A program made the position numbers and the translations under genes. Under the pieces are notes generated by a model, which saw only the letters and a program-made list of their open reading frames with translations, was not told where the DNA came from and made no database searches. DNA of 64,000 nt. Source: JAHEJB01 sp041748175 (lineage in GTDB: Bacteria > Bacteroidota > Rhodothermia > Rhodothermales > Rubricoccaceae). The stretch spans positions 1 to 64,000 of the forward strand of contig JBGTDU010000018.1 in the NCBI GenBank assembly GCA_041748175.1, given 5' to 3'. Each line of letters starts with the position of its first letter. The first letter of the stretch is position 1. This document shows, in pieces, positions 49,366 through 58,265 of this stretch.

Positions 49366-52300
49366 ATGTCCGACTTCTGCCACCTCCATTGCCACACACA
49401 GTACTCCCTCCTCGACGGTGCTGCAAGGATAAAGGACCTTGTTTCCAGAGCCGCAGAGCTGGAAATGCCGGCCATCGCCATCACAGATCACGGGAATCTG
49501 TACGGCGTTCCTGAGTTTTACACCAAGGCGAAGGAGGTCGGCGTCCAGCCCATCATCGGCTGCGAGTTCTATATCGCGCCTTCGGGTATGGAGGAAAAAT
49601 CGGATCGCACCCGCTACCACCAGGTGCTGCTAGCGAAGAACGAAATCGGCTACCGCAACCTCATCAAGCTCTCGTCGGATAGCTTCACCGGCGGCTACTA
49701 CTATCGCCCGCGAATCGACAAAGACACCTTGCGGCAGCACAGCGAGGGCCTCATCGCCACGACCTGCTGCCTGCAGGGCGAGGTTCTCCAGGCCATCCTG
49801 TTGAAGGGCGAGGATGCGGCAAAGCTGATATTCCGCGAGTATCTCGACATCTTCGGTGCGGACTATTACATCGAGCTGCAAGACCACAACATCGAGGACC
49901 AGCGGAAGTGCAACGCAGTTCTGGTCCGGTGGGCAACGGAGTTTGGCGTGAAGGCCATCGTCACGAACGATGTGCACTACGTCAATCAGGAAGACGCGGA
50001 GGCCCAGGATATTCTGCTTTGCCTTCAAACCAACAAAGACTACGCGGATCCGAAACGTCTGAAGTTTGAGAACGACCAGTTCTTCTTCAAGTCGGGAGAA
50101 GAGATGCGGACGTCGTTCCAGACTTCCATCAATCAGGGCGTGTTTGGGGATGCGGGGCTCGTTGATGCCGCGATGGAAGCGACCCGCGAAGTAGCCGAAA
50201 AGTGCCTGTTCGATCTCAATATGGGCGATCTGCTCATGCCGCACTTCCCCATTCCCGCCGAGTTTGAAGGACCCGACGCTTACCTGCGTCATCTCAGTTA
50301 CGAGCGCGCGGTGAGCCGCTACGGCGAGGTCACCGAGGGTATCCGCGAACGCCTCAACCTTGAGCTCGCGGTCATCGCGAGCATGGGATACGCTGGCTAC
50401 TTCCTCATCGTGCAGGACTTCACCACCGAGGCCCGCAGGCTCGGCGTGTCCGTCGGGCCGGGGCGAGGCTCGGCAACGGGATCGTGCGTCGCCTATTGCC
50501 TCGGCATCACCAACATCGACCCGTTGAAGTACGATCTCCTCTTCGAGCGCTTCCTCAACGCCGAGCGCATCTCGATGCCGGACATCGACATCGACTTCGA
50601 CGACCGAGGGCGCGCGAAAGTGATCGACTATGTCGTCAGGAAGTATGGCCGCGAGTCCGTCTGCCAGATCGTGACGTTCGGAACGATGGGCGCAAAGTCC
50701 GTCATCCGCGACGTGGCGCGCGTCCTTTCTATCCCGCTCTCGGAAGCCGACCGCATCGCGAAACTCATCCCCGACGGCGTCAAGGTTTCGCTGGAAGACG
50801 CCAAACGAGATGTTCCCGAGTTCCGTGCGCTGTGGAAGTCCGAGGATCCACAGATCCGCAATCTCGTCAAGCACGCCACCGTCCTTGAAGGCGCCGCGCG
50901 CCACACGGGCGTCCACGCCGCGGGCGTCATCATCGCGCCTGGCAACGTGTCGCAATACGTTCCCGTAGCGGTCCAGAAAGGCAAGAACGGCTCCAGCGAC
51001 ACGCTCACCACGCAGTACGATGGCAAGTGGATCGAGGAATTCGGTCTCCTCAAAATGGACTTCCTTGGGCTGAAAACGCTCACCATCCTGACGGACGCCC
51101 TCGCCCTCATTAAGGAGAACCACGGCGAGGACATCGACCTCGACGCCATTCCGCTCGACGACGAGCTAACGTATAAGCTGTTCCAACGCGGCGACACGGT
51201 CGCCATCTTCCAGTTCGAGTCCGACGGCATGCGCGAGTACCTCCGGCAACTCAAACCCACCGAGCTAAACGACCTCATCGCGATGAACGCCCTGTACCGT
51301 CCGGGGCCGATGAAGCTCATCCCCAACTACATCAAGCGGAAGCACGGCCAGGAGAAAGTTGACTACCCACACGACATGTTGGAGAACATCCTCGAACCGA
51401 CGTACGGGGTCACTGTGTATCAGGAACAGGTAATGCAGATTGCTCAGGTCATGGGCGGCTACACGCTCGGCGGCGCCGACATCCTCCGCCGCGCGATGGG
51501 CAAGAAGGACCCGAAGGAGATGGCCAAGCAGCGTGTGGTGTTTCAGGAGGGTGCGGCGGCAAAAAGCGTGGACAAGCGAACCGCAAGCAAGGTCTTCGAC
51601 ATCATGGAGGAGTTCGCGGGCTACGGCTTCAACAAGAGCCACAGCGCGGCCTACTCGCTCGTGGCCTACCAGGCAGCGTACCTCAAGGCGCACTTCCCCG
51701 CCGAGTTCATGGCCGCCGTGCTCACGAACGACATGCACGACTCCAAGCGGCTCGCCAACGAACTGGAAGCGACCCGACAGATGGGCCTCGACATCCTCCC
51801 GCCGTGCGTAAACCGCTCCCTGGCGCACTTCACGGTCGAGAACGGCGCCATTCGGTTCGGACTCGCAGCCATCAAGGGCGTCGGCCACGGAGCCATTGAA
51901 GCCATCGTAGAGGCGCGCGAAAAGTCGGGCGGCACGTTTGAGGACATCTTCGATTTGGTGCGCGGTCTCGATTTGCGTTCGGTTGGGAAAAAAACGCTTG
52001 AAGCGCTCGCTCTAACCGGTTCGCTGGACCAGTTCAGCGGCTCACGTGCCCAGTTTTCCGCCGCTGTTAAACTGGCGTGGGATTTTGCGCAGAAGCATCA
52101 GGCCGATCAAGCCGCCGGCCAGAACTCGCTCTTCGGAGGCGGCGGCGAGGCCGAGACCTTCAAGCCCGCCCTTCCCGTCGTCGATGCGTGGAGCCAAGGA
52201 GAAACGCTCCGCAACGAGCGCGATTTGATGGGCTTCTACGTCTCCGGCCATCCGCTGGACGACTACTCTCCCGAAGTCCGTGCCTTTTCAACAATGAAGC

Positions 52301-52833
52301 TCGGCGATGCCGACAGCATCCCGCACGAGAGCACCCAAACCGTGTGCGGCATCATCACGGAAGTCACCCGCCGGACGACCAAGCAGGGAAAGCCGATTGC
52401 CTGGATCACGCTCGAAGACACGACCGGCTCCGCCGAAGTCGTGCTCTTTGCCCAAACCGTGGACAAATGCGGCCACGTTTTGGCAGTTGATGAAGTCGTG
52501 CTCGTGCGAGGCAAAGCCGAAACCTCCGGTGAACTCAAGCTCATCGCCAACGATGTGCTGCCGATGTGGAAGGTCCGCGAGCAGATGGTCAAGGCCATCG
52601 TCCTCCACATCGACGCGGACACGACCGAGCCATCCAAACTCGACGACCTCGCCACCCTCTGCGAGCACAACAAAGGCACCGCCAAACTCTACTTCGACGT
52701 CGAATCCACCGAACTCGCCAAACCCGTCCGCCTCCACGCCCGCACCGCCGTTGTGGAGCCAACGCCAGAGCTGATGAAGGGGCTTGGGAAGTTGTTTGGA
52801 AGGGAAGCCGTGATGTTGGAAAGTGAGGGCTAG
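49366..52833 (+). CDS. dnaE: DNA polymerase III alpha subunit
   Basis: The 1155-residue replicative polymerase. The PHP domain is complete with FCHLHCHTQYSLLDGAARI, AITDHGNLYG and IIGCEFY. The catalytic palm has VGPGRGSATGSCVAYCLGITNIDPLKYDLLFERFLN (signature) and MPDIDIDFDDRGR (catalytic acids). The fingers are FQFESDGMREYLRQLKPTELNDLIAMNALYRPGPM and the helix-hairpin-helix region is VGKKTLEALALTGSLD. The C-terminal OB domain includes VCGIITEVTRRTTKQGKPIAWITLED. ATG at 49366 fits the family start MSDFCHLHCH; 66 bases upstream there is an in-frame start with no support. Confidence 0.97.
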   Translation: MSDFCHLHCHTQYSLLDGAARIKDLVSRAAELEMPAIAITDHGNLYGVPEFYTKAKEVGVQPIIGCEFYIAPSGMEEKSDRTRYHQVLLAKNEIGYRNLIKLSSDSFTGGYYYRPRIDKDTLRQHSEGLIATTCCLQGEVLQAILLKGEDAAKLIFREYLDIFGADYYIELQDHNIEDQRKCNAVLVRWATEFGVKAIVTNDVHYVNQEDAEAQDILLCLQTNKDYADPKRLKFENDQFFFKSGEEMRTSFQTSINQGVFGDAGLVDAAMEATREVAEKCLFDLNMGDLLMPHFPIPAEFEGPDAYLRHLSYERAVSRYGEVTEGIRERLNLELAVIASMGYAGYFLIVQDFTTEARRLGVSVGPGRGSATGSCVAYCLGITNIDPLKYDLLFERFLNAERISMPDIDIDFDDRGRAKVIDYVVRKYGRESVCQIVTFGTMGAKSVIRDVARVLSIPLSEADRIAKLIPDGVKVSLEDAKRDVPEFRALWKSEDPQIRNLVKHATVLEGAARHTGVHAAGVIIAPGNVSQYVPVAVQKGKNGSSDTLTTQYDGKWIEEFGLLKMDFLGLKTLTILTDALALIKENHGEDIDLDAIPLDDELTYKLFQRGDTVAIFQFESDGMREYLRQLKPTELNDLIAMNALYRPGPMKLIPNYIKRKHGQEKVDYPHDMLENILEPTYGVTVYQEQVMQIAQVMGGYTLGGADILRRAMGKKDPKEMAKQRVVFQEGAAAKSVDKRTASKVFDIMEEFAGYGFNKSHSAAYSLVAYQAAYLKAHFPAEFMAAVLTNDMHDSKRLANELEATRQMGLDILPPCVNRSLAHFTVENGAIRFGLAAIKGVGHGAIEAIVEAREKSGGTFEDIFDLVRGLDLRSVGKKTLEALALTGSLDQFSGSRAQFSAAVKLAWDFAQKHQADQAAGQNSLFGGGGEAETFKPALPVVDAWSQGETLRNERDLMGFYVSGHPLDDYSPEVRAFSTMKLGDADSIPHESTQTVCGIITEVTRRTTKQGKPIAWITLEDTTGSAEVVLFAQTVDKCGHVLAVDEVVLVRGKAETSGELKLIANDVLPMWKVREQMVKAIVLHIDADTTEPSKLDDLATLCEHNKGTAKLYFDVESTELAKPVRLHARTAVVEPTPELMKGLGKLFGREAVMLESEG

Positions 52834-52866
52834 GAGCACACACGCTATTAATAATCTTCCATCAAA

Positions 52867-53404
52867 GTCATACCCGCGAAGGCGGGGACCCATTCAACAA
52901 GGTTAGCGCAAATGGCGGCAGCGGCACGGAGCGCAACAACACCTGCTTACTTGGAAACTGGATTGCCGACTGATCGGCCTCGGTTGACGAAATAGATCCC
53001 TAAGCCCCACCCAACCGGTTGAACAAATCATACCAGTTGGGATTGTCCTTTTCAATCAAACGGATCTTCCACGCCCGGTTCCACTTCTTGAGCTGCTTTT
53101 CCCTCCTGATGGCATCCTGAATATCATTATGGCGCTCGTAGTAGACGAGCCGGTGAACGTGGTATTCCTTCGTAAACCCATCAACGGATTCCTGCTTGTG
53201 CTCCCACGTACGCGACGCGAGCGAACCGGTGACGCCGATGTAAAGCGTGCCATGCTTCTTGCTCGCCAAAATGTACGTGTAGCCGGGCCGGGGCATTTTC
53301 GAGCGGACGGTTGCCTAATGATGCAAACAGATTAGGACTCGGCCCACAAACACTCCTGCTCCTCGCTGATTTGTGGAATAGGTTCCCGCCTTCGCGGGAA
53401 TGAC
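52867..53404. mobile_element. GIY-YIG unit 1, bounded by inverted palindromes
   Basis: The left end (52867-52895) holds a palindrome CCCGCGAAGGCGGG after GTCAT. The right end (53375-53404) holds the inverted version, CCCGCCTTCGCGGG followed by AATGAC. Between them is one GIY-YIG gene at 53000. The same arrangement is repeated directly after, so the whole 647-base block, including the spacer to 53513, is a tandem duplication. Mobility is inferred from the layout. Confidence 0.6.
53000..53296 (-). CDS. GIY-YIG nuclease-domain protein, copy 1
   Basis: The 98-residue protein MPRPGYTYILASKKHGTLYIGVTGSLASRTWEHKQ is a small stand-alone GIY-YIG nuclease of the YhbQ/UPF0213 type. TYIL and LYIGVT form the GIY and YIG strands, Arg in SLASR and Glu in DAIRREKQLKKW are the catalytic residues. 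It ends with WKIRLIEKDNPNWYDLF. It is about 87 percent identical to the copy at 53647. It lies inside an inverted-palindrome unit. Confidence 0.9.
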   Translation of the reverse strand: MPRPGYTYILASKKHGTLYIGVTGSLASRTWEHKQESVDGFTKEYHVHRLVYYERHNDIQDAIRREKQLKKWNRAWKIRLIEKDNPNWYDLFNRLGGA

Positions 53405-53513
53405 TATTTTCGGCTAGTTGCTCCAAATCGTATTCCGACGTGCAATCCACCGATCTCACCAAACCCGCCTGCCTCAACCCTGCCATCTCCCGTACGCGTT
53501 CATCCCCCATACT

Positions 53514-54073
53514 GTCATCCCCGCGAAGGCGGGGACCCATTCAACAAGGTTAGCGCAAATGGCGGCAGCGGCACGGAGCGCAGTAACAGCTGCTTACTTG
53601 GAAACTGGATTGCCGACTGATCGGCCTCGGTTGAGGAAATAGATCCCTACACCCCACCCAACTGATTAAACAAATCAAACCAGTTTGGATTTGCCCTCTC
53701 AATCAAACGGATCTTCCACGCCCGATTCCACTTCTTGAGCTGCTTTTCCCTCCTGATGGCATCCTGAATATCATTATGGCGCTCGTAGTAGACGAGCCGG
53801 TGAACGTGGTAGTCCTTCGTGAATCCTTCTACCTGCCCTTGCTTGTGTTGGCCTACACGCGACGCGAGCGAACTCGTAACGCCGATGTAAAGCGTGCCAT
53901 GCTTCTTGCTCGCCAAAATGTACGTGTAGCCGGGCCGGGGCATTTTCGTGTGTGCGGTTGCTCAATGATGCCCACAGGTTAAGACTCGGCCCACAAACAA
54001 TTCTGCTCCTCGGCGAATTGTGGAATGGGTTCCCGCCGCAGCCTGTGCCCGCGAAGGCGGGTGCGGGAATGAC
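53514..54073. mobile_element. GIY-YIG unit 2, bounded by inverted palindromes
   Basis: The left end (53514-53542) is nearly identical to that of unit 1: GTCAT, CCCGCGAAGGCGGG, GACCCATTC, then the same flank (CAACAAGGTTAGCGCAAATG). The right end (54021-54073) is the inverted form carrying an extra palindrome copy inserted in its centre (CCCGCC, then CCCGCGAAGGCGGG, then GCGGGAATGAC), which looks like one element inserted into another. Confidence 0.6.
53647..53943 (-). CDS. GIY-YIG nuclease-domain protein, copy 2
   Basis: A 98-residue protein with the same start and catalytic residues as the copy at 53000 (TYIL, LYIGVT, SLASR, REKQLKKW). Thirteen residues differ, six of them in a short stretch after SLASR (RVGQHKQGQVEG against RTWEHKQESVDG). 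Both copies are intact. The 5' and 3' flanks are duplicated as well. Confidence 0.9.
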   Translation of the reverse strand: MPRPGYTYILASKKHGTLYIGVTSSLASRVGQHKQGQVEGFTKDYHVHRLVYYERHNDIQDAIRREKQLKKWNRAWKIRLIERANPNWFDLFNQLGGV

Positions 54074-54241
54074 TTGTTTGGTAGTTTTGGATTATTCCGA
54101 CCCAACTATGACCGAATCCACCGAGCTCACCAGGCCCCTCCGCCCCAATGCCAGCACTTGTTTCTCCACAACGACTAGCGAGCACCGCGCATGCTCACTC
54201 TCCTCGAATTGTTTTCCAATATTAACGACGAGTGTGGCGTT

Positions 54242-55165
54242 CTATTCCACGTCAGGAAATAACGGATTTCGCTCGAAGACGGCTGGATCGTAGACCGCGT
54301 CGATGGGACGCGGAGATCCTGGATAGTCCGCAGTCTTGTCGGGATAGACCGGCCGCGGCTTGGAGTTGATATACGCGGATATATGCTGCGCTTCCTCGTT
54401 GGTTACGATGCCTGGATTTGTGAGAGGCATGGCGTAGCGAATGTATCCAGCCAACGTATAAATGCGGGCATTTCCGGCCCCGTCGTTCCACGAGTTGTCG
54501 CCCCATAGCGGCCCGGGCTTGGCAAGCCCGAGATCGACGCCCTGCCCGTCGGCGGCGTGGCACATCGTGCAATGCAGGTTGAAGAGCGACGCTCCCCTCC
54601 CGACATCGAGTTCGCCGATAGGGATTCGCTCTTCCGTTGGGATCTCATTCAAACCGCGCCACGCGGGGGATTCGCCCACCGGCTGACCCTGTCCCAGCCA
54701 TGCGATGTAGGCCGAGAGCGCAAGCAGTTCGGGGCTGTCGTATGGTGGAGCCGTCCCGTTCATGCTCCGCAGAAAACATCCACGAATGCGGTCTTCGAGC
54801 GTCACCAGGCGCCCATCGCGGGACCGGTACATCGGAAAAAGACTGGCGACACCAACCAGCGGAAGGGCCCCTTCTCGCTGCCCTGCATTGAGATGGCAGT
54901 TGCTACATGACAGCGTGTTTCCTACGTACTCGGCGGCCATAGTCGGCGTCTCCTGCATCAGCCGAAGCCCTAACTTAATCTGCTCCGCCAGCGCCGAGTC
55001 GTCGGGAAGTGGTGCCGTGACCGGATCCCATGGAAGCGAATCCACGGAGGCGAGCAGAGCAGTGGCGGGCACCAGGCGGGACGCATCGGCAGTTTCGGCC
55101 GATTCGCTACCGCAACCTGCCACGAGAAACACAAGCATCCCGCCCATGGCGAAAAAGACGCGCAT
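54242..55165 (-). CDS. Dihaem cytochrome c of the thiosulfate dehydrogenase (TsdA) type
   Basis: A 307-residue lipoprotein (MRVFFAMGGMLVFLVAGC, lipobox Cys18) with two CxxCH haem sites, CSNCH in NTLSCSNCHLNAG and CTMCH in NLHCTMCHAADGQG. Between them is RIRGCFLRSMNG, where Cys is the unusual haem ligand of TsdA enzymes that join two thiosulfate molecules to tetrathionate or reduce tetrathionate. The typical length and order support TsdA. It follows the Tat-exported gene at 55217 on the same strand. ATG at 55165 gives the proper signal. Confidence 0.85.
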   Translation of the reverse strand: MRVFFAMGGMLVFLVAGCGSESAETADASRLVPATALLASVDSLPWDPVTAPLPDDSALAEQIKLGLRLMQETPTMAAEYVGNTLSCSNCHLNAGQREGALPLVGVASLFPMYRSRDGRLVTLEDRIRGCFLRSMNGTAPPYDSPELLALSAYIAWLGQGQPVGESPAWRGLNEIPTEERIPIGELDVGRGASLFNLHCTMCHAADGQGVDLGLAKPGPLWGDNSWNDGAGNARIYTLAGYIRYAMPLTNPGIVTNEEAQHISAYINSKPRPVYPDKTADYPGSPRPIDAVYDPAVFERNPLFPDVE

Positions 55166-55216
55166 ATAGGATTTCTCAAAGGTTCGTACGGCACCAAGGT
55201 ACAAGGGCACGTTGCC

Positions 55217-55888
55217 TTATCCCGCGTAGCAGTAGGTGCACCCTCGCTCCTGCGCTCTGTTCACGGCGTATACGCCCGAGGGAACAAGGACGACGCCTTC
55301 CAGAAGGTTTTCCGTGAACTCCGCCTTCGCTTCGTCGGCGGAGACCCCGGCATTGGGCGCCGTGAGCATGCTGAAAACGTTGAGCGCGATGTTGCACGCA
55401 ACGACAATGACGCCGTGCTCGGCGATCATCCGCTCGTAAGTCAACCCAGGCTGAAGTGGAACGTTGTCGCGAAAGATGTTGCGCACGGCCGGTGCTTCCG
55501 TCGCGGGATCCGTGATTTTCAGAAATTCGCCGAGCTTGTACTTCCGCCACATGTCATCCGTCATAATGAGCGGGTACGCAAAGTGACGGAAGACAGCAAC
55601 TGCACAGATTTCGGCGTCGGAAAGTCCATCAGCCTCCTTGGACGACGTCAGGTAGTTCATGGCATAGGCCGCGCCTGTACCGCCGTTGGGTTCGACGAGG
55701 TCGAATACCTGGCGGTGATCACCGTGAATGCGATCGAGCCAGTCGCTGCCGACAGAGGTGGGACGCAAAGGCGATGTCGATTTTGCCTGTGCGGTCGTCC
55801 AACCGCCGGCGACCAAGACGGCGGAGCCTGCGGCGATGCGTTGCAGGAAATTCCTGCGCGGTGTGGGAGATGGAATGAGATTTTTCAT
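55217..55888 (-). CDS. Tat-exported protein next to the cytochrome
   Basis: A 223-residue protein with a twin-arginine signal MKNLIPSPTPRRNFLQRIAAGSAVLVAGGWTTAQA. The mature part is helical (IHGDHRQVFDLVEPNGGTGAAYAMNYLTSS, AEICAVAVFRHFAYPLIMTDDMWRKYKLG, EHGVIVVACNIALNVFSMLTAPNAGVS). It ends with a CxxC, RGCTYCYAG. The ITxxDMxxKYxLG pattern resembles the DsrE-like or secreted metal-binding proteins found with sulfur-oxidising genes, but I cannot name the family with confidence. The stop is 51 bases before the TsdA-like gene starts, so they are probably co-transcribed. Confidence 0.75.
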   Translation of the reverse strand: MKNLIPSPTPRRNFLQRIAAGSAVLVAGGWTTAQAKSTSPLRPTSVGSDWLDRIHGDHRQVFDLVEPNGGTGAAYAMNYLTSSKEADGLSDAEICAVAVFRHFAYPLIMTDDMWRKYKLGEFLKITDPATEAPAVRNIFRDNVPLQPGLTYERMIAEHGVIVVACNIALNVFSMLTAPNAGVSADEAKAEFTENLLEGVVLVPSGVYAVNRAQERGCTYCYAG

Positions 55889-56147
55889 GGGATTGTTGGG
55901 TATGGTTGGCGAACTCCAGGATGGAGTACGCAAAAGTAGGAGGCCCACCATTCCGGAGCAATACGTTCAGCCGTTTTCATGCCGGAGATTGGAGACGGAT
56001 ACGCCTGTCCTGGCTGCGTGTAAGTGGACCCCGTGTCTTTGCTGACGGCGCGGCTGCCTATCCAGTGATATCATGGGGCGTTCCCATTCTGGCGTTCGAT
56101 TCGTAAGACCTGCCAGATCATTCACCGACAGCAGCAAACGAGAACTC

Positions 56148-57833
56148 ATGTCCGCCCCCCTACTCGAATGCGTTCCCAACTTCAGCGAAGGGCGCGACCA
56201 CGGCATCATTAAGGAAATCACGGATGCGATCGAATCGGTGGATGGAATCACGCTCCTGGACGTTGATCCCGGCAAGGCCACGAATCGCACGGTCGTCACG
56301 TTCGTGGGCGCGCCGGAGGACGTGATCGAGGCTGCCGTTCGCGGCGGGAAGAAATCTGCCGAGCTGATCGACATGGCAAAGCACACCGGCGAGCATCCGC
56401 GCTTTGGTGCGATGGATGTGTGTCCGCTCGTTCCTGTCTCGGGCGTCACAATGGAGCAGACGGTCGCTCACGCGCGCGCGCTTGGGCGGCGATTGGGCGA
56501 GGAGGCCGGGCTCACCATCTTCCTCTACGAAAACGCGGCGACATCCGAGACGCGCCGCAACCTTGCGCATGTTCGCTCGGGCGAGTACGAAGGCCTTAAA
56601 GACAAACTCGACAAGCCCGAATGGAAGCCGGATTTCGGGCCGATCACGTTCAATGCGCGATCAGGCGCAACCGCAGTCGGTGCGCGTGATTTTCTGATCG
56701 CGTACAACGTCAACCTCAACACGACATCCTCCCGCCGAGCGAACGCCATTGCCTTTGATGTTCGCGAGAAGGGGCGAATCAAGCGAGAGGGCGACCCGGT
56801 CTCGGGCAGGATCATCCGGGACGCGCAGGGAAACGAGGAGTGGGTTCCCGGATCCCTCAAAGCCGTCAAAGCCATCGGTTGGTACATCGAGGAGTACGGA
56901 ATTGCGCAGATCTCGATGAACCTGACGAACATCGGCGCGACGCCCGTGCACGTCGCGTTCGACGAAGTAGTCGCGAAAGCCGCGGAGCGTGGCATCCGCG
57001 TGACGGGCTCGGAACTGGTCGGCCTGATCCCTCTCCGCGCCATTCTTGACGCAGGCAAGTACTTCCTCCGCAAGCAGGAGCGCTCCGTCGGGATATCCGA
57101 CAAGGAGATCATAAAGATTGCCGTGAAATCGCTGGGACTGGACGACCTTGCTCCTTTCAACCCCAGTGAAAAAATCATCGAGTATGCCATTTCGGGCAAA
57201 GCGCAGCATCGGCTCGTGGACCGTTCGATTGAGGGGTTTGCGGAAGAGACCGCTTCGGAGTCGCCCGCTCCCGGCGGCGGCTCTGTATCGGCGGCTGTGG
57301 GGGCGTTTGGCGCGGCACTAGGAACGATGGTTGCGAATCTCTCCGCTCACAAGCGCGGCTGGGACGACCGGTGGGAGGAGTTCTCCGATTGGGCTGAACG
57401 AGGAAAATCTTACCAGACCGCGTTGTTGGGTCTGGTAGATGAGGACACGGCCGCCTTTAATCAAGTCATGGCGGCCTTCGGGCGCCCACAATCAAATGAT
57501 GTTGAAAAGGCCGCGCGGCACCAGGCCATTCAGTACGCGACGCGCCGTGCCATTGAGGTGCCCTATCGCGTGATGCAGATCGCGCTCGACTCGATGGACG
57601 TGATGAAAGCGATGGCCGAAATCGGAAACCCAAACTCCGTATCTGATGCTGGTGTGGGCGCGCTTTGCGCTCGAACCGCTGCGCGTGGTGCCTTCCTGAA
57701 CGTCCAAATCAACGTCGGCGACCTCGAGGACAGGGCATTTGTTGAAGACGTTCTGTCGCGGGGACAGGGGATACTTGAGCAAGCCGAAGCGATGGAGCGC
57801 GAGATTCTCGATACCGTGATGGATAAACTGTAA
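56148..57833 (+). CDS. ftcd: Bifunctional formiminotransferase-cyclodeaminase
   Basis: Transfers the formimino group of formiminoglutamate to tetrahydrofolate and then releases ammonia to give methenyl-tetrahydrofolate, the last part of histidine degradation in this pathway version. The 561-residue protein has an N-terminal transferase (LLECVPNFSEGRD, RFGAMDVCPLVPVSGVT, PDFGPITFNARSGATAVGARDFLIAYNVNLNT) and, from about residue 360, the cyclodeaminase (LVDRSIEGFAEETASESPAPGGGSVSAAVGAFGAALGTMVANLS). The two domains are fused as in animals. It completes the hutU/hutH cluster at 26493-30588. Confidence 0.93.
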   Translation: MSAPLLECVPNFSEGRDHGIIKEITDAIESVDGITLLDVDPGKATNRTVVTFVGAPEDVIEAAVRGGKKSAELIDMAKHTGEHPRFGAMDVCPLVPVSGVTMEQTVAHARALGRRLGEEAGLTIFLYENAATSETRRNLAHVRSGEYEGLKDKLDKPEWKPDFGPITFNARSGATAVGARDFLIAYNVNLNTTSSRRANAIAFDVREKGRIKREGDPVSGRIIRDAQGNEEWVPGSLKAVKAIGWYIEEYGIAQISMNLTNIGATPVHVAFDEVVAKAAERGIRVTGSELVGLIPLRAILDAGKYFLRKQERSVGISDKEIIKIAVKSLGLDDLAPFNPSEKIIEYAISGKAQHRLVDRSIEGFAEETASESPAPGGGSVSAAVGAFGAALGTMVANLSAHKRGWDDRWEEFSDWAERGKSYQTALLGLVDEDTAAFNQVMAAFGRPQSNDVEKAARHQAIQYATRRAIEVPYRVMQIALDSMDVMKAMAEIGNPNSVSDAGVGALCARTAARGAFLNVQINVGDLEDRAFVEDVLSRGQGILEQAEAMEREILDTVMDKL

Positions 57834-58265
57834 GAGAAGCGTTTTCATTCAGTGGCCGTCATCCCAGTCGTGTAGCGACGTCCGCCGTGCGCGTCAATTA
57901 TTCCATCGGCTTCATGCGTGCTATGAACCAAACCGTCGATTTCTAGCGGAACATGATCGGGCTGCCGCTACGGCCCGACTCATCCCTCTGGACGGAGTTC
58001 GATACTGATCTCGCGACCATCGCGCTTCACCCAGGCAAATCATCCCTTCAGGAATCCGTAGAAACCGAGCATCTACCCTCCGTGAGATGTCGCCTTGGGC
58101 TGAGTGTCCCTGATCGGAAGGCGTTCCGCCGCGGAATGTTCGAAAACAACGTTGGGTGCATTCAGGAGCCGAATGACGTGTTCGGCACACGCATCGCAGA
58201 ACGCCTTGATTCTGATGGCCTGGGAATCTCTATCGGCGCAGGCCGGCCTCAAGGGTAACCCTTTC
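57834..58265. other. Spacer with remnant of a minus-strand gene
   Basis: The minus strand reads QAIRIKAFCDACAEHVIRLLNAPNVVFEHSAAERLPIRDTQPKATSHGG, stop, MLGFYGFLKG, stop, FAWVKRDGREISIELRPEG, stop, from about 58240 down to 57970. Three stop codons interrupt what looks like one protein. I do not recognise the family. The other frames show nothing. Confidence 0.4.

Noticed and set aside
49630..51123. Minus-strand frame of 497 codons
   Set aside because: Antisense to dnaE, which is conserved over its full length.
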